A stretch of DNA of 64,000 bases from CAZGOM01 sp964527265. Lineage in GTDB: Bacteria; Planctomycetota; Phycisphaerae; Phycisphaerales; Phycisphaeraceae. The stretch spans positions 22,144-86,143 of the forward strand of contig CAZGOM010000003.1 in the NCBI GenBank assembly GCA_964527265.1. The letters run 5' to 3'. The position numbers and the translations under genes were made by a program. The notes under the pieces are model-generated. The model saw nothing but the letters and a program-made list of their open reading frames with translations. It was not told the origin of the DNA and did no database searches. Shown here piece by piece: positions 51,992-60,766 of this stretch (positions are counted from its first letter, which is position 1; each line of letters begins with the position of its first letter).

Positions 51992-53233
51992 ATGACTGAC
52001 CAGAAAATCGCTTTCGGCACCGTTGGTATCGGCGGTTACGCATTGGGCATCCTCGAAATGCTCAGAAACGTCTCCAAAACCAACACACTGCTCGACGGGC
52101 CCTCACCCATCAAGCTCATCGCCGCTTCCGAAATCAACCACGAACTGCACGCCCAGAAGATCATCGACCTCCGCAACGACGGCATGCACATCTACCAGAA
52201 GCTCGAAGACTTCCTTGCCGAACCCACCCAGGCCATTTGGCTCCCACTTCCCATCGACCTCCACCGCCCTTTCACTGAAAAAGCTCTGGCCGCCGGCAAA
52301 GCCGTCATCTGTGAAAAGCCCGCCGCCGGCTCCGTTCAGGATGTCGACGCCATGATCGCCGCCCGCGACAAGTACAAGCTCCCCGTCGTCATCGGCTTCC
52401 AGGACGTCTACGACCCCACCACCCTCCCGGCCAAGCGCGCCCTCCTCTCAGGCGTCATCGGCGGCGTCATCCGCGCCAGCGTCCATGCCGTGTGGCCCCG
52501 CAATGCCGACTACTACAACCGCGCTCCCTGGGCCGGCAAATTCCAGCGCAACGGCGCCTGGGTCATGGATTCCCCCGCTTCCAACGCCCTGGCCCACTAC
52601 GTCAACATCCTCCTGTTCCTCCTTGGGCGCGAGGAAAACGACTCCGCGGAAATCCGCCACGTCGAAGCCGAGCTTTACCGCGTCAACGACATCGAAAACT
52701 ACGACACCATCTCCATGCGTCTCACCCTCCAGGACGGCGTGACCATGCTGGTGAACTTCACCCACGCAGGCGAAGAAGTCACCAACCCCGTCATCCGCAT
52801 CCACGGCGACCGCGGCGAGCTCATCCGCACCCGCGACCACACCATCATCGTCGCAGGCGGCGACACCGAAGTCATGCCCCGCCCCCCGGCAACTGAAGGC
52901 ACCCGCCGCATCCTCCAGCGTTTCTGCCAGGCGTTCAACAACCAGCCCAACCCGGAAGTCCCCCTGGCCACCCTCGAAGTCGCCCGTGCGCATGCCGTAG
53001 CCATCTGCGGCGCTTCTGAAGCGGCGCCGGTCATCACCCTGCCCCGCGATGCCTGGAACACCATCGAATACGCCAAGGCCCCCCTCCGCGTCGTCCCCGG
53101 CATCGGCGCAGCCTTTGAAGAATGCAGCCGCCGCCACAAGATGCTCCACGAAACCGGCCTCTACCGCTGGACGCAACCCGCAGGCCGCAAAGACCTCCGC
53201 GGCTATAACTTCTTCAACGGCCCCAAAAAGTAA
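51992..53233 (+). CDS. Gfo/Idh/MocA-family oxidoreductase
   Basis: 413 residues; the ATG at 51992 opens the Rossmann fold (KIAFGTVGIGGYALGILEML), while the longer frame upstream has no homology. The conserved CEKPAAGSVQD motif identifies the family. The C-terminal domain ends with a tail rich in Arg/His (EECSRRHKMLHETGLYRW). It may act on a sugar or inositol with NAD(P). It converges with a second family member at 53445-54584 across a shared terminator, but the two are not close paralogues. The substrate is unknown. Confidence 0.9.
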   Translation: MTDQKIAFGTVGIGGYALGILEMLRNVSKTNTLLDGPSPIKLIAASEINHELHAQKIIDLRNDGMHIYQKLEDFLAEPTQAIWLPLPIDLHRPFTEKALAAGKAVICEKPAAGSVQDVDAMIAARDKYKLPVVIGFQDVYDPTTLPAKRALLSGVIGGVIRASVHAVWPRNADYYNRAPWAGKFQRNGAWVMDSPASNALAHYVNILLFLLGREENDSAEIRHVEAELYRVNDIENYDTISMRLTLQDGVTMLVNFTHAGEEVTNPVIRIHGDRGELIRTRDHTIIVAGGDTEVMPRPPATEGTRRILQRFCQAFNNQPNPEVPLATLEVARAHAVAICGASEAAPVITLPRDAWNTIEYAKAPLRVVPGIGAAFEECSRRHKMLHETGLYRWTQPAGRKDLRGYNFFNGPKK

Positions 53234-53332
53234 GCCCTTCTAGGTGGCACAGCCCGCTGAGTGCCATGGTTTGAGCCGAACTCAAACCGTGTCTTGCACG
53301 CGTCACCTAAAACACTCTCAAGACTCAAACAT

Positions 53333-53367
53333 AAAAAAACCGGACCCTCACAGGTCCGGTTTTTTTT
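53333..53367. terminator. bidirectional intrinsic terminator
   Basis: Stem CCGGACC/GGTCCGG (53340-53346 with 53353-53359), flanked by A7 on the left and T8 on the right, so it works on both strands. It lies between two convergent oxidoreductase genes. Confidence 0.92.
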
Positions 53368-53406
53368 ATTGATTATTCAATCTAGTCCCGGCTCCGAGTC
53401 TTCTCT

Positions 53407-53437
53407 GGCAGAACCCAGAATCCAAGACCCAGAACCC
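53407..53437. repeat. short heptanucleotide tandem repeat
   Basis: Four consecutive seven-base units (GGCAGAA, CCCAGAA, TCCAAGA, CCCAGAA) followed by CCC, right next to the stop of the oxidoreductase. It is the same family, in the opposite orientation, as the longer array at 61948-62024. Confidence 0.6.
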
Positions 53438-53444
53438 ACCCTCC

Positions 53445-54584
53445 TCAATACTTCCCCAAACCCGGCACGTCGTACGGCATGTTCCCGTTCCGGATCGACT
53501 TCGAACCCAGCACACCCGTCGCCACCGCCTGCCGCGCGTCCCAGGGTGTCGCGCCGCAGCGCTTGCCCGTACGCACAAAGTTCAGGAAGTCCTTGATGAT
53601 CAGCGGATCCGCCCCGCCATGCCCGCCTTCAGCCTTCTGGATCACAATCTCTTCACCCTTATTGAATCCTGAAGTCCGCTGGTCCCAAACGTGAATGATC
53701 GAAGTGTGGTGGTCCGACGAATGGTCGCCCCAGTTTTCGATGCGTCCCGCATCGCCGATCACCGTGTAGTTGCGCCAGCCGTCAGGCGTGTAGTGGCACT
53801 GCTGGTAAGAAGCCTGCACGCCGTTCTCAAGCTGCATCAGGATCATACTGTGGTCTTCCACATCGATCTTCGGGCTCAGCTTGGTCTGCTTAGCAGGCGG
53901 CCAGTTGGCGCGCACAAAACTCGGGTCTCCCCGCTCGCCCTCACCCCGCCGGTCGCTCACCTTGTTGTAAATGCTCAGCTTGCCCATGCCCACCACGCGG
54001 CTTGTGTGCGAGCCCGCCAGATAATGGATCACGTCAATGTCATGCGCACCCTTTTGCAACAGCAGACCCGTCGTGTACTTCTGCTCCGAGTGCCAATCCT
54101 TAAAGTAAGCGTCCCCGCCGTAGTCGATAAAGTGCCGGCACCAGATCGCCTCCACATTCCCGATCCGCCCCGACTCAACAATCTCTTTCATCTTCTGGAT
54201 CACCGGGAAAAAGCGCATGTTGTGCCCAAGGTACACCTTGTTCTCATACGCCAGCATCCGGTCGCACCCTTCGATGGTGATCGCCATCGGCTTCTCGCAA
54301 TAAATCGCCGCGCCGGTCTTAAGCGCCGCCAGCGCGTGCTCCTCATGCAGAAAGTCCGGCGAGGTCACAAACACCGCGTCGTACTTGTCCGCCGCCAGCA
54401 ACTCTTTGTAATCGCTGTAGCACGCAATCCCCGGATAATCCTTCGCGTACTTTTCCCGCACTGCCTGATTGGGATCGCAGATGGCGACCAGCTTGCTTCC
54501 CTCTTCCGGTCGATGTGCATTGATGCAGATCCGACCACGACCACCCGACCCGATACTCGCAACTTTAAGCACGTGGAACTCCAT
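53445..54584 (-). CDS. Gfo/Idh/MocA-family oxidoreductase
   Basis: 379 residues from the ATG at 54584. The Rossmann motif KVASIGSGGRGRICINAH and the family hallmark YCEKPMAIT are clear. The middle has LLLQKGAHDIDVIHYLAG (catalytic-type His-Asp). The C-terminal region includes GEGERGDPSFVRANWPP and ends with a typical GNMPYDVPGLGKY. It resembles the sugar-dehydrogenase group seen with planctomycete catabolic clusters. The gene upstream on the same strand, 89 bases away, is a TIM-barrel hydrolase-like protein, so a joint role in glycan use is possible. Confidence 0.9.
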   Translation of the reverse strand: MEFHVLKVASIGSGGRGRICINAHRPEEGSKLVAICDPNQAVREKYAKDYPGIACYSDYKELLAADKYDAVFVTSPDFLHEEHALAALKTGAAIYCEKPMAITIEGCDRMLAYENKVYLGHNMRFFPVIQKMKEIVESGRIGNVEAIWCRHFIDYGGDAYFKDWHSEQKYTTGLLLQKGAHDIDVIHYLAGSHTSRVVGMGKLSIYNKVSDRRGEGERGDPSFVRANWPPAKQTKLSPKIDVEDHSMILMQLENGVQASYQQCHYTPDGWRNYTVIGDAGRIENWGDHSSDHHTSIIHVWDQRTSGFNKGEEIVIQKAEGGHGGADPLIIKDFLNFVRTGKRCGATPWDARQAVATGVLGSKSIRNGNMPYDVPGLGKY

Positions 54585-54673
54585 GAATGATGTGTGAGCC
54601 CAATATGATATTTCAACCCGACAAATAATTCCAAACACCTACGCCCCAAACGCGGCGAATGGCATTTCTCCCC

Positions 54674-56320
54674 TCACCGCCCCGCCACATCAATCTCCAC
54701 ATCCGTCACCCGCGCGCTCCCTCCATTCTCCAACTGAATCGAAACAAGGTTCGCCCCCTGCCTCAGCGCCCCCATCTCCTCTCCATCCAGCGCCACACTA
54801 AGCCAATGCGAAGCCTGCTCAGCCTGCCGGATCGCATCCCCAAACCCAGGCACCGCCAATCCGGCAACCCCCGCCTGCGCCACCGCCACCCCATTGAGCC
54901 ACACGCTCAAACTCCCCACTCCCTTTCCCGGCGGCGGCACATCCCGCAATCCCACCGCCACTTTCACCGCCCGTCCCGCAAGCTCCACCGGCGGCAGTCC
55001 CACATAAACATTCACATCCAGCCGCCCGCCCGGCCCCAGCTTCGCCGGCAGCGCCTTCTTGTACTCGTACGTGTCCTCATGGTCCTGCCACGCCGCTTTG
55101 GCCACCGTAAAGGTCAATCGCTCCGCCGCCTGCCCAGTGATGTCCCCCAGTTTCCGCACCGCCGCGTGCGTCTCACCCGGCGTCCCCTCCCCACGCCAGC
55201 GCGGCCAATGCTGGCAATTAAACAAATACAACCCCTCAGCCCCCTTCACTCTCGCATTGATCGCAATCGCTCGAAGCTGCCCCAGCGTCAAATCCCGCGT
55301 CGACTCCAGCTTCCCATCCACCCCCGCCTCCCACCGATACCCCACGCGCGGCAAAACCCCCGGATAAACCAGCACACCCGTCCCCCGCAGCGCATCCTGA
55401 AACCCATCCACGCGCGGCTCAAACTCCGCCGTCATCATCAATGCCGGCGAAATCAAATCCACCAGCCCTTCCTGCCCCCACTTTTGAATCTCCAGTCCCG
55501 ACCATGCGCAATTTTCAATCGCCGGCGGCACCCGCCCAAACAGCGCATACCGCACGCCCCGCCGCGCCCCTTCCTGGTCTAGCATCGCCCGTAAATCCCG
55601 CATCAACCCCGTCATCAAGTGCGCCCGGTCCTGCACCGTCCCCGGCGGGAAAAACAATTGAAACCGTCCAAAATCAAGCTCGAACCCCGCCATCACATCC
55701 CCATACCGCTCGATGATCTCCCGCGCCTGCGCCAAACGATGCCCCCGCACCTTCGCATGCGAAAAATCCAGCAAGTTCGCATATTGCGCCTTCCCCTTGA
55801 TCGGCGACACCCCCAGCGTCATCTCCGGATTCTCCAGGATGAATTTCCCCGTCAGCGGATACTCCGACACCGGCGCGGCAAACGCAAAATGCGCATCGTT
55901 CATCCGCAGCGCCGGCACGAATTTCATCCCGCTCTCACGGCATGCCGCGCCCACCGTCGCCAGCGCATCGCTCCCCGCATCCTGGTTCGCCTTGTTGCGC
56001 TTGATCCGCTCATCCCACCCCGGCCGCGTGTCATACGCCGACGCCCGCCAACCCCAGTTCACCCCCACTTTTGTGGGATACAGCATCACCTCCGACCCCG
56101 CCGTCGCGCTGTACACCAGCGTCTTCACCCCCGCATCCGCATACCGCAGCATCTCCGCCCGCAGCGCCCGCTTGGACTCCTCCACATCAAAGCTCGTAAA
56201 CGCATCGTCCCCATCCACATTCATCACCAGCCCGACTTCCCGTGCCGTCGGCTTCTCCCCATAAACCTGCACTCCCTGTTTATTCCCCGCTGCTGTAAAT
56301 CCTGGTGTGGACGCGTTCAT
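54674..56320 (-). CDS. TIM-barrel glycoside-hydrolase-like protein
   Basis: 548 residues without signal peptide. Residues about 25-385 read like a glycoside-hydrolase-type barrel: GLVMNVDGDDAFTSF, then GFELDFGRFQLFFPPG (strand with acidic pair), VDLISPALMMTAEF and GAEGLYLFNCQHW at the end of the barrel. Residues about 390-548 are a beta-rich domain (LDVNVYVGLPPVELAG...) resembling a carbohydrate-binding or sandwich module. I cannot name a GH family. Lack of an export signal suggests a cytosolic enzyme on small oligosaccharides, or a non-enzymatic protein. An oxidoreductase follows on the same strand. Confidence 0.65.
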   Translation of the reverse strand: MNASTPGFTAAGNKQGVQVYGEKPTAREVGLVMNVDGDDAFTSFDVEESKRALRAEMLRYADAGVKTLVYSATAGSEVMLYPTKVGVNWGWRASAYDTRPGWDERIKRNKANQDAGSDALATVGAACRESGMKFVPALRMNDAHFAFAAPVSEYPLTGKFILENPEMTLGVSPIKGKAQYANLLDFSHAKVRGHRLAQAREIIERYGDVMAGFELDFGRFQLFFPPGTVQDRAHLMTGLMRDLRAMLDQEGARRGVRYALFGRVPPAIENCAWSGLEIQKWGQEGLVDLISPALMMTAEFEPRVDGFQDALRGTGVLVYPGVLPRVGYRWEAGVDGKLESTRDLTLGQLRAIAINARVKGAEGLYLFNCQHWPRWRGEGTPGETHAAVRKLGDITGQAAERLTFTVAKAAWQDHEDTYEYKKALPAKLGPGGRLDVNVYVGLPPVELAGRAVKVAVGLRDVPPPGKGVGSLSVWLNGVAVAQAGVAGLAVPGFGDAIRQAEQASHWLSVALDGEEMGALRQGANLVSIQLENGGSARVTDVEIDVAGR

Positions 56321-56772
56321 AAAAAACTCCTATGTAGATTTCTCAGCCTGTCCAGCGAAACCTGAAAACCTGATCAAAAAACCAACCCGTACACACATTC
56401 TCCTTCCCCTAACTCCACCGGGCAAACTCCCCGCCCGTCGCCTCACTTGATTATTCCGCCCAGCAAAACGAATTGTCATTGCATAAACATCCCATCCTCT
56501 TCACTCAGTCCCAAAAGTGAAAATCTCATGAACCCGGCTCAATGACCCAACGTATGTAAAGCAGACAACCGGGAAGTTGCCTCGCATCCGCGCCTTCCAT
56601 TTCGGGAGGAATCCGTGGGTAAGTAGTTTCGGGCGGCCTCGCTTCGCAAGCCTCAACACCATCGGAACCCCACGCGGCCCACGTCGGCCGTCACATGACC
56701 CCTTGAGCCAAGGGGACGTTTTACCGTTCATTCGTTTGTGAACATCCACCGTTTTTGCAAGGAAGAGAGACC
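56321..56772. other. long leader region before the pseudopilin array
   Basis: A 452-base gap between divergent genes. A hairpin CCCCTTG-AGC-CAAGGGG is at 56699-56715, followed by a weak T-tract, and a GC-rich part (56570-56690) has several short complementary segments, so a structured leader is possible. A reverse-strand 82-codon frame (56501-56749) exists but lacks support. Confidence 0.45.
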
Positions 56773-57594
56773 ATGCAACACCTCATGTTCCGCTGTCGCA
56801 CGCGCGCATTCAGCCAGATCGACGCCCTCATGCTCACAGGCGTCGCCGCCGGCGTTTTAATCTTTCTGTTCTTCCTCCTCGCCCCAGCCCTCGGCCGAAA
56901 TCGAGGCCACAGCAATTTCATGAAAAACTCCTCTCAACTCCGCGGCATCCATCAATCCATGGTCATCTTCGCCCAGAACAACAACACCTACCTCCCCGGC
57001 TTCGACACTTCAGGCAACATCCTCCCCTCCAACTCCAAGGAATTCTCCCTCGTCCCCGGCAACGCCCTCACCGGCGCTTCCATGGCCGCCCGCTATTACA
57101 TCCTGCTTAACGGCTCATTCGTCGCCGGCGACCTTCTTATCAACCCGCAGGATGTCCTCTCCAAATGGTCCTCCTCCGCTTTCATGCCCACCACCGACCA
57201 ATTCTCCTACGCCGCGCTCCGCATCGGCATGGGCCTGCAATCCACCGACATCGGCCGCCACACCGCCCGCGCCGCCGAATGGCGCGATAACGCCAACTCC
57301 CAGGCCATCCTCATCTCCGACCGCAACACCGCCTCCACAGCCACCTCAAACGCCGTGCGCTCCGTCTGGTCCACCTCAACCGGCACCGCAGCGGACTGGA
57401 AAGGCACCGTCCTCTGGGGCGACAACCACGCCGAATTTCTAAACGCCACCAACGCCCGCCTCGGCACCCTCTCCCTCAACACCAAATATGGCGGCACCAT
57501 CAACTCCGACGACTTCCTCTTCGGTGAATCCCCCGCCCCCGGCAAAGCCGCCACCGCCTCCGCCATGTTCGGCTACACCTCTCAGAATTTCTAA
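56773..57594 (+). CDS. pseudopilin-like protein, array member A
   Basis: 273 residues, ATG at 56773 with GGAAGAG upstream. The N-terminus is a degenerate type IV pilin signal: AFSQIDALMLTGVAAGVL replaces GFTLIELL, so Gly-1 is Ala and Glu5 is Asp. One transmembrane helix follows, then RGIHQSMVIFAQNNNTYLPG, YYILLNGSFVAGDLLINP and the tail WGDNHAEFL...INSDDFLF. This is the layout of planctomycete pseudopilins of type II secretion-like systems. It is the first of eight tandem relatives, with five bases before the next. The export or assembly machinery is not nearby. Confidence 0.85.
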   Translation: MQHLMFRCRTRAFSQIDALMLTGVAAGVLIFLFFLLAPALGRNRGHSNFMKNSSQLRGIHQSMVIFAQNNNTYLPGFDTSGNILPSNSKEFSLVPGNALTGASMAARYYILLNGSFVAGDLLINPQDVLSKWSSSAFMPTTDQFSYAALRIGMGLQSTDIGRHTARAAEWRDNANSQAILISDRNTASTATSNAVRSVWSTSTGTAADWKGTVLWGDNHAEFLNATNARLGTLSLNTKYGGTINSDDFLFGESPAPGKAATASAMFGYTSQNF

Positions 57595-57599
57595 CTCCC

Positions 57600-58412
57600 A
57601 TGCACACCTCACTCAAACATCCCCGCGCCTTCTCCCGCATCGACGCCACTGTGCTCATCTGCATCGTGACGGCTGTCGCAGGGATTCTCTACTTTCTCAC
57701 CCCCAGCCTCAGTAACGACCGCCGCCCGGCTACCTACTTCCGCAACAGTTCTCAAATGCGCGGAATCCACCAATCCATGGTCATCTTCGCACAAGACAAC
57801 AACACCTATCTTCCCGGCTTGGACAACATCGGCGTTCCCCTCGCCTCCAATTTCCTTCTTTTCTCTCGAACTTATGGGAACACCCTCTCCGGGACCGCCA
57901 TGTCCACCCGTTACTACATCCTTCTAAACGGCTCATACATCATGGGCGACCTCCTTATCAACCCAAACGAATCTCTGTCCAAATGGTCCAACTCCACCTC
58001 CTTCCCCGCCACCGGTCAATTCTCCTACTCCCTCCTCCGAATCGGTGATTCCTCCAACGCTACAACCTTCGGAAACCAATATCACCGCGCCGCCGAATGG
58101 CGCGATAGCGCAAACTCCCAGGCCATCCTTATCTCCGACCGTAACACCGCCTCGGCTCCCACCAGCGACAAAGTCCGCTCCGTCTGGTCCACCTCCCCCG
58201 GCACCGCCGCGGACTGGAAAGGCACCGTCCTCTGGGGCGACAACCACACCGAATTTTTAAGCGCCACCAACGCCCGCCTCGCCACTCTCTCTCTCACCAC
58301 CAAATACGGCTCAACCATCAACTCCGACGACTTCCTCTTCTCCTCCGACGCATCCCCCGGCAAATCCGCCACCGCCTCCGCCATGTTCGGCTACACCTCC
58401 CAGGACTTTTAA
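57600..58412 (+). CDS. pseudopilin-like protein, array member B
   Basis: 270 residues, close paralogue of A along its whole length. The pilin-like start reads AFSRIDATVLICIVTAVAGI, again with Ala-1 and Asp5. The same landmarks occur: RGIHQSMVIFAQDNNTYLPG, STRYYILLNGSYIMGDLLIN, QAILISDRNTAS, VLWGDNHTEFL and INSDDFLFSS, ending FGYTSQDF. Five bases separate it from A and two from C, so the array reads as one transcript with translational coupling. Confidence 0.85.
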   Translation: MHTSLKHPRAFSRIDATVLICIVTAVAGILYFLTPSLSNDRRPATYFRNSSQMRGIHQSMVIFAQDNNTYLPGLDNIGVPLASNFLLFSRTYGNTLSGTAMSTRYYILLNGSYIMGDLLINPNESLSKWSNSTSFPATGQFSYSLLRIGDSSNATTFGNQYHRAAEWRDSANSQAILISDRNTASAPTSDKVRSVWSTSPGTAADWKGTVLWGDNHTEFLSATNARLATLSLTTKYGSTINSDDFLFSSDASPGKSATASAMFGYTSQDF

Positions 58413-58414
58413 TC

Positions 58415-58951
58415 ATGCCCCCCTGGCTCGCCAAAATCTTCTGCGCCCGCACCCTCCACCTGCTCACCCTCGTAGCAGTCCTGGCCGCATTGATCACCTC
58501 GCTTTGCTCCATCCAGCGCAGCCAAACAGGCGGCTGGCCCAAAATCCACATCTGGCCTTTTTCTTCCGCTCCCCCCCGAATGATGAACGGCAACGGCATC
58601 CGCGGCATATATCAATCCCCAGCCGTCTTCGCCCAAAACAACAACACCTACTTCCCCGCCCTCAACAATGCCGGCCAACCCCTCACCCAACCCGCTTCTC
58701 AACCCGCCACTGCTCCCGCCACCACCCAGCCCGCCACCCCTCCATGGAAATCCCAAATAGGCTGGGATTCCCCCCACCCCACCACGCTCACCCCCGAAAA
58801 CGCCCGAAAGGGCCATCTGATGCTTAACGATAAATATAGACCTGTCATCAAAAGCGATGACTTTCTTTTCTCCTCCACCCAGCCCACGACTCAACCCGCC
58901 AAAACCTCCACCCCCTCCGCCCAGTTCGGCCATACCACTCAAAACTTCTAA
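58415..58951 (+). CDS. shortened array member C
   Basis: 178 residues. The N-terminus is a single transmembrane helix (LHLLTLVAVLAALITSL) without a pilin signal. Then come HIWPFSSAP, RGIYQSPAVFAQNNNTYFPA, a Thr/Gln/Pro linker (QPATAPATTQPATPP) and the tail KSDDFLFSS...FGHTTQNF. Compared with A and B the central ~130 residues (YYILLNG to WGDNH) are missing. It is in frame, so it may be expressed, but it lacks most of the globular domain. Confidence 0.7.
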   Translation: MPPWLAKIFCARTLHLLTLVAVLAALITSLCSIQRSQTGGWPKIHIWPFSSAPPRMMNGNGIRGIYQSPAVFAQNNNTYFPALNNAGQPLTQPASQPATAPATTQPATPPWKSQIGWDSPHPTTLTPENARKGHLMLNDKYRPVIKSDDFLFSSTQPTTQPAKTSTPSAQFGHTTQNF

Positions 58952-58972
58952 CCCCACATCCGGAACCACTTC

Positions 58973-59396
58973 ATGCCCATCTCAAAACGCATTCTCATCC
59001 CTCTGGCAATCCTCTTCATCCTCGCCGCATCCGCCTTCGCATGGATGGCTTACAGGGCTAACGAAAAGGAAAAAGAAAAAGCCAAACAGGCGCGTGGCAT
59101 CCATCAAAACGGCCCCATCTATGTTCAAAACAACAACACCTACCTCCCCGGCCTGAATTCAACTGGCCAGCCCACCACCCAGCCGGCCGCCACTCAACCC
59201 CAACCAAGAGACTCCTGGAATTCCCCCCAGCCCGCCGCGCCAACCTCTGCGCCAGCCACATGGCCGTCAACTGCCCCCCACCACCAATAACGCCTCCATC
59301 AATTCCGACGACTTTCTTTTTTCCAGCTCACACGTCCAACCCGCGACCCAACCCGCAAACTTCCCCGTCAGCGGCTACACCGGCTCGAACTTCTAA
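58973..59396 (+). pseudogene. array member D, frameshifted
   Basis: The frame from 58973 codes one transmembrane helix, RGIHQNGPIYVQNNNTYLPG and a Thr/Gln/Pro linker, and stops at 59290. Removing one base from the six-C tract at 59274-59279 restores the expected tail ASINSDDFLFSS and ending GYTGSNF, stopping at 59396. So the gene carries a +1 indel in a homopolymer. It could be decay, phase variation or a sequencing error. Confidence 0.7.
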
Positions 59397-59399
59397 CCC

Positions 59400-59726
59400 A
59401 TGCACTCGCCGCCACCACTCAAACCTCCTCAAGCCAAACGCCGTCGGCTTCCCGTCATCCTGATTCTGGCTGTCATTCTCTACACGCTACTTGGATCGAT
59501 CGAAATCTCTTCCAGAGGCACCCAAATCGTCATTCGCATCTGGCCTAGCAGCTTTCAGCGCACCAGCTACAACCCCTACCCCGTCCCTGAAAACCCCACT
59601 CTCACCAATCCCTACGGCAGCAATCCCGACGGGGAATCCTTGCCCATCCTCCCCGCCACTCAACCCACGCAAACACAGCCGGAAGCCACATCCCATCCAC
59701 CCGCAAACGCCATCAAGGACATCTAA
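59400..59726 (+). CDS. short array member E
   Basis: 108 residues, three bases after D. One transmembrane helix (VILILAVILYTLLGS) is followed by IVIRIWPSSFQR, which matches the IRIWPFS/HIWPFS segment in C and F, and then a Pro/Thr/Gln-rich tail ending AIKDI. The RGIHQ and NNNTYLPG landmarks are lost. It looks like the remains of an array unit that has been reduced to anchor plus linker. Confidence 0.6.
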   Translation: MHSPPPLKPPQAKRRRLPVILILAVILYTLLGSIEISSRGTQIVIRIWPSSFQRTSYNPYPVPENPTLTNPYGSNPDGESLPILPATQPTQTQPEATSHPPANAIKDI

Positions 59727-59729
59727 CCC

Positions 59730-60185
59730 ATGCTCACCTGGCTTGCCAGAATCTCCCGCCTCCGCACGCTCAAGGCACTCATCCTCCTTGCTGTGCTTAC
59801 GCTGGCGTCCATCTATTTCTGCACCATCAAGCACAGTTCCGAAGGCGCCTGGCTCAAAATCCGCATCTGGCCCTTCTCCCGCCCCGATCAAATGAAAAAC
59901 GGCTCCACCGTCCGCGGCATCCATCAGACCATGACCATCTTCGCCCAGAACAACAACACCTACCTTCCCGGCCTGGATCAAAAAAGCCAGCCTCACACCC
60001 AACCGGCCGCCACTCAACCACAGCCGGAAAATTCCTGGAAATCCCCCAGGCCCTCCACGGCAGTCTCCGCACCAGACACCTGACCGTTGAATGCCCCACC
60101 AAACAACCACGCCTCCATCAATTCCAACGACTTCCCTCTCTCCTGCCCACAACCCCAACCCGCCACCCAGTCCCACACCAACACC
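59730..60185 (+). pseudogene. array member F, interrupted by an in-frame stop
   Basis: The frame 59730-60083 gives one transmembrane helix, WLKIRIWPFSRPDQ, RGIHQTMTIFAQNNNTYLPG and a linker, ending at TGA (60081-60083). The same frame continues past the stop into the usual tail ASINSNDFPLS and then runs without a break into the next member, G. So a single nonsense codon separates head and tail. Function is doubtful. Confidence 0.65.
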
Positions 60186-60677
60186 ATGAATCCCAAAGCT
60201 CCCACTATCATCGCCCTCGCACTCATCGCCTTCCTCGTTGCCGTCGTCGGAGGGTATATGGCTTTCACCAAGTATTCACGGCGCAGCAATCAAATGCGCG
60301 AAAGCAGCAAAATCCGCGGCATCCATCAGAACCTCAAACTCTCCGCCGCCGAACTCACCGCCCTCACACAACCATCCAACCTTCAGCCCGCAACCCAACC
60401 CACGACCAAACCCGCGATCCAACCTGCCACCGCGCCCTCTTCCAGCGCGGTCCGTAGCGTCTGGTCCACATCTTCCGGCAACGCCGCCGACTGGAAAAGC
60501 CAGATTCTCAATGGTGAAAATAACCGCCTCGGCACCCTCTCCCTCAACACCAAGTACGGCTCCACCATCAACTCCAACGACTCCATCTTTCCCACAACCC
60601 AGCCTGCTACCCAGCCCACCTCCACTCTGCCCGCCAATCCTTCCGCCATGTTCGGCGACACCTCCGAAAACCACTGA
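60186..60677 (+). CDS. array member G, internally deleted
   Basis: 163 residues from the ATG at 60186, in the same frame as the remnant tail of F. One transmembrane helix (TIIALALIAFLVAVVGGYM) is followed by RGIHQNLKL, a Thr/Gln/Pro linker, then SSAVRSVWSTSSGNAADWKS, LGTLSLNTKYGSTINSND and the ending FGDTSENH. It keeps the last third of the full-length proteins but lacks NNNTYLPG and the YYILLNG region. Confidence 0.65.
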   Translation: MNPKAPTIIALALIAFLVAVVGGYMAFTKYSRRSNQMRESSKIRGIHQNLKLSAAELTALTQPSNLQPATQPTTKPAIQPATAPSSSAVRSVWSTSSGNAADWKSQILNGENNRLGTLSLNTKYGSTINSNDSIFPTTQPATQPTSTLPANPSAMFGDTSENH

Positions 60678-60694
60678 CATTCCACGCCGCTCTG

Positions 60695-60766
60695 CACCGG
60701 GAGCGCCGGCGTCCCGCCGGCTCCCAATCGCCCCACTCCCCCGACATAAGTGAACTGCTGACCCAC
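60695..60766 (+). repeat. dispersed intergenic element, copy 2
   Basis: Same element as 51691-51764, same orientation, starting CACCGGGAGCGCCGGCGTCC. It follows member G directly. A short run of heptads (CCCAGGA, CCCAAGA, CCCATC) lies just after it at 60791-60810. Confidence 0.8.

Noticed and set aside
54659..55582. Long forward frame opposite the TIM-barrel gene
   Set aside because: Extremely Arg/Pro/His-rich shadow product, no start signal.
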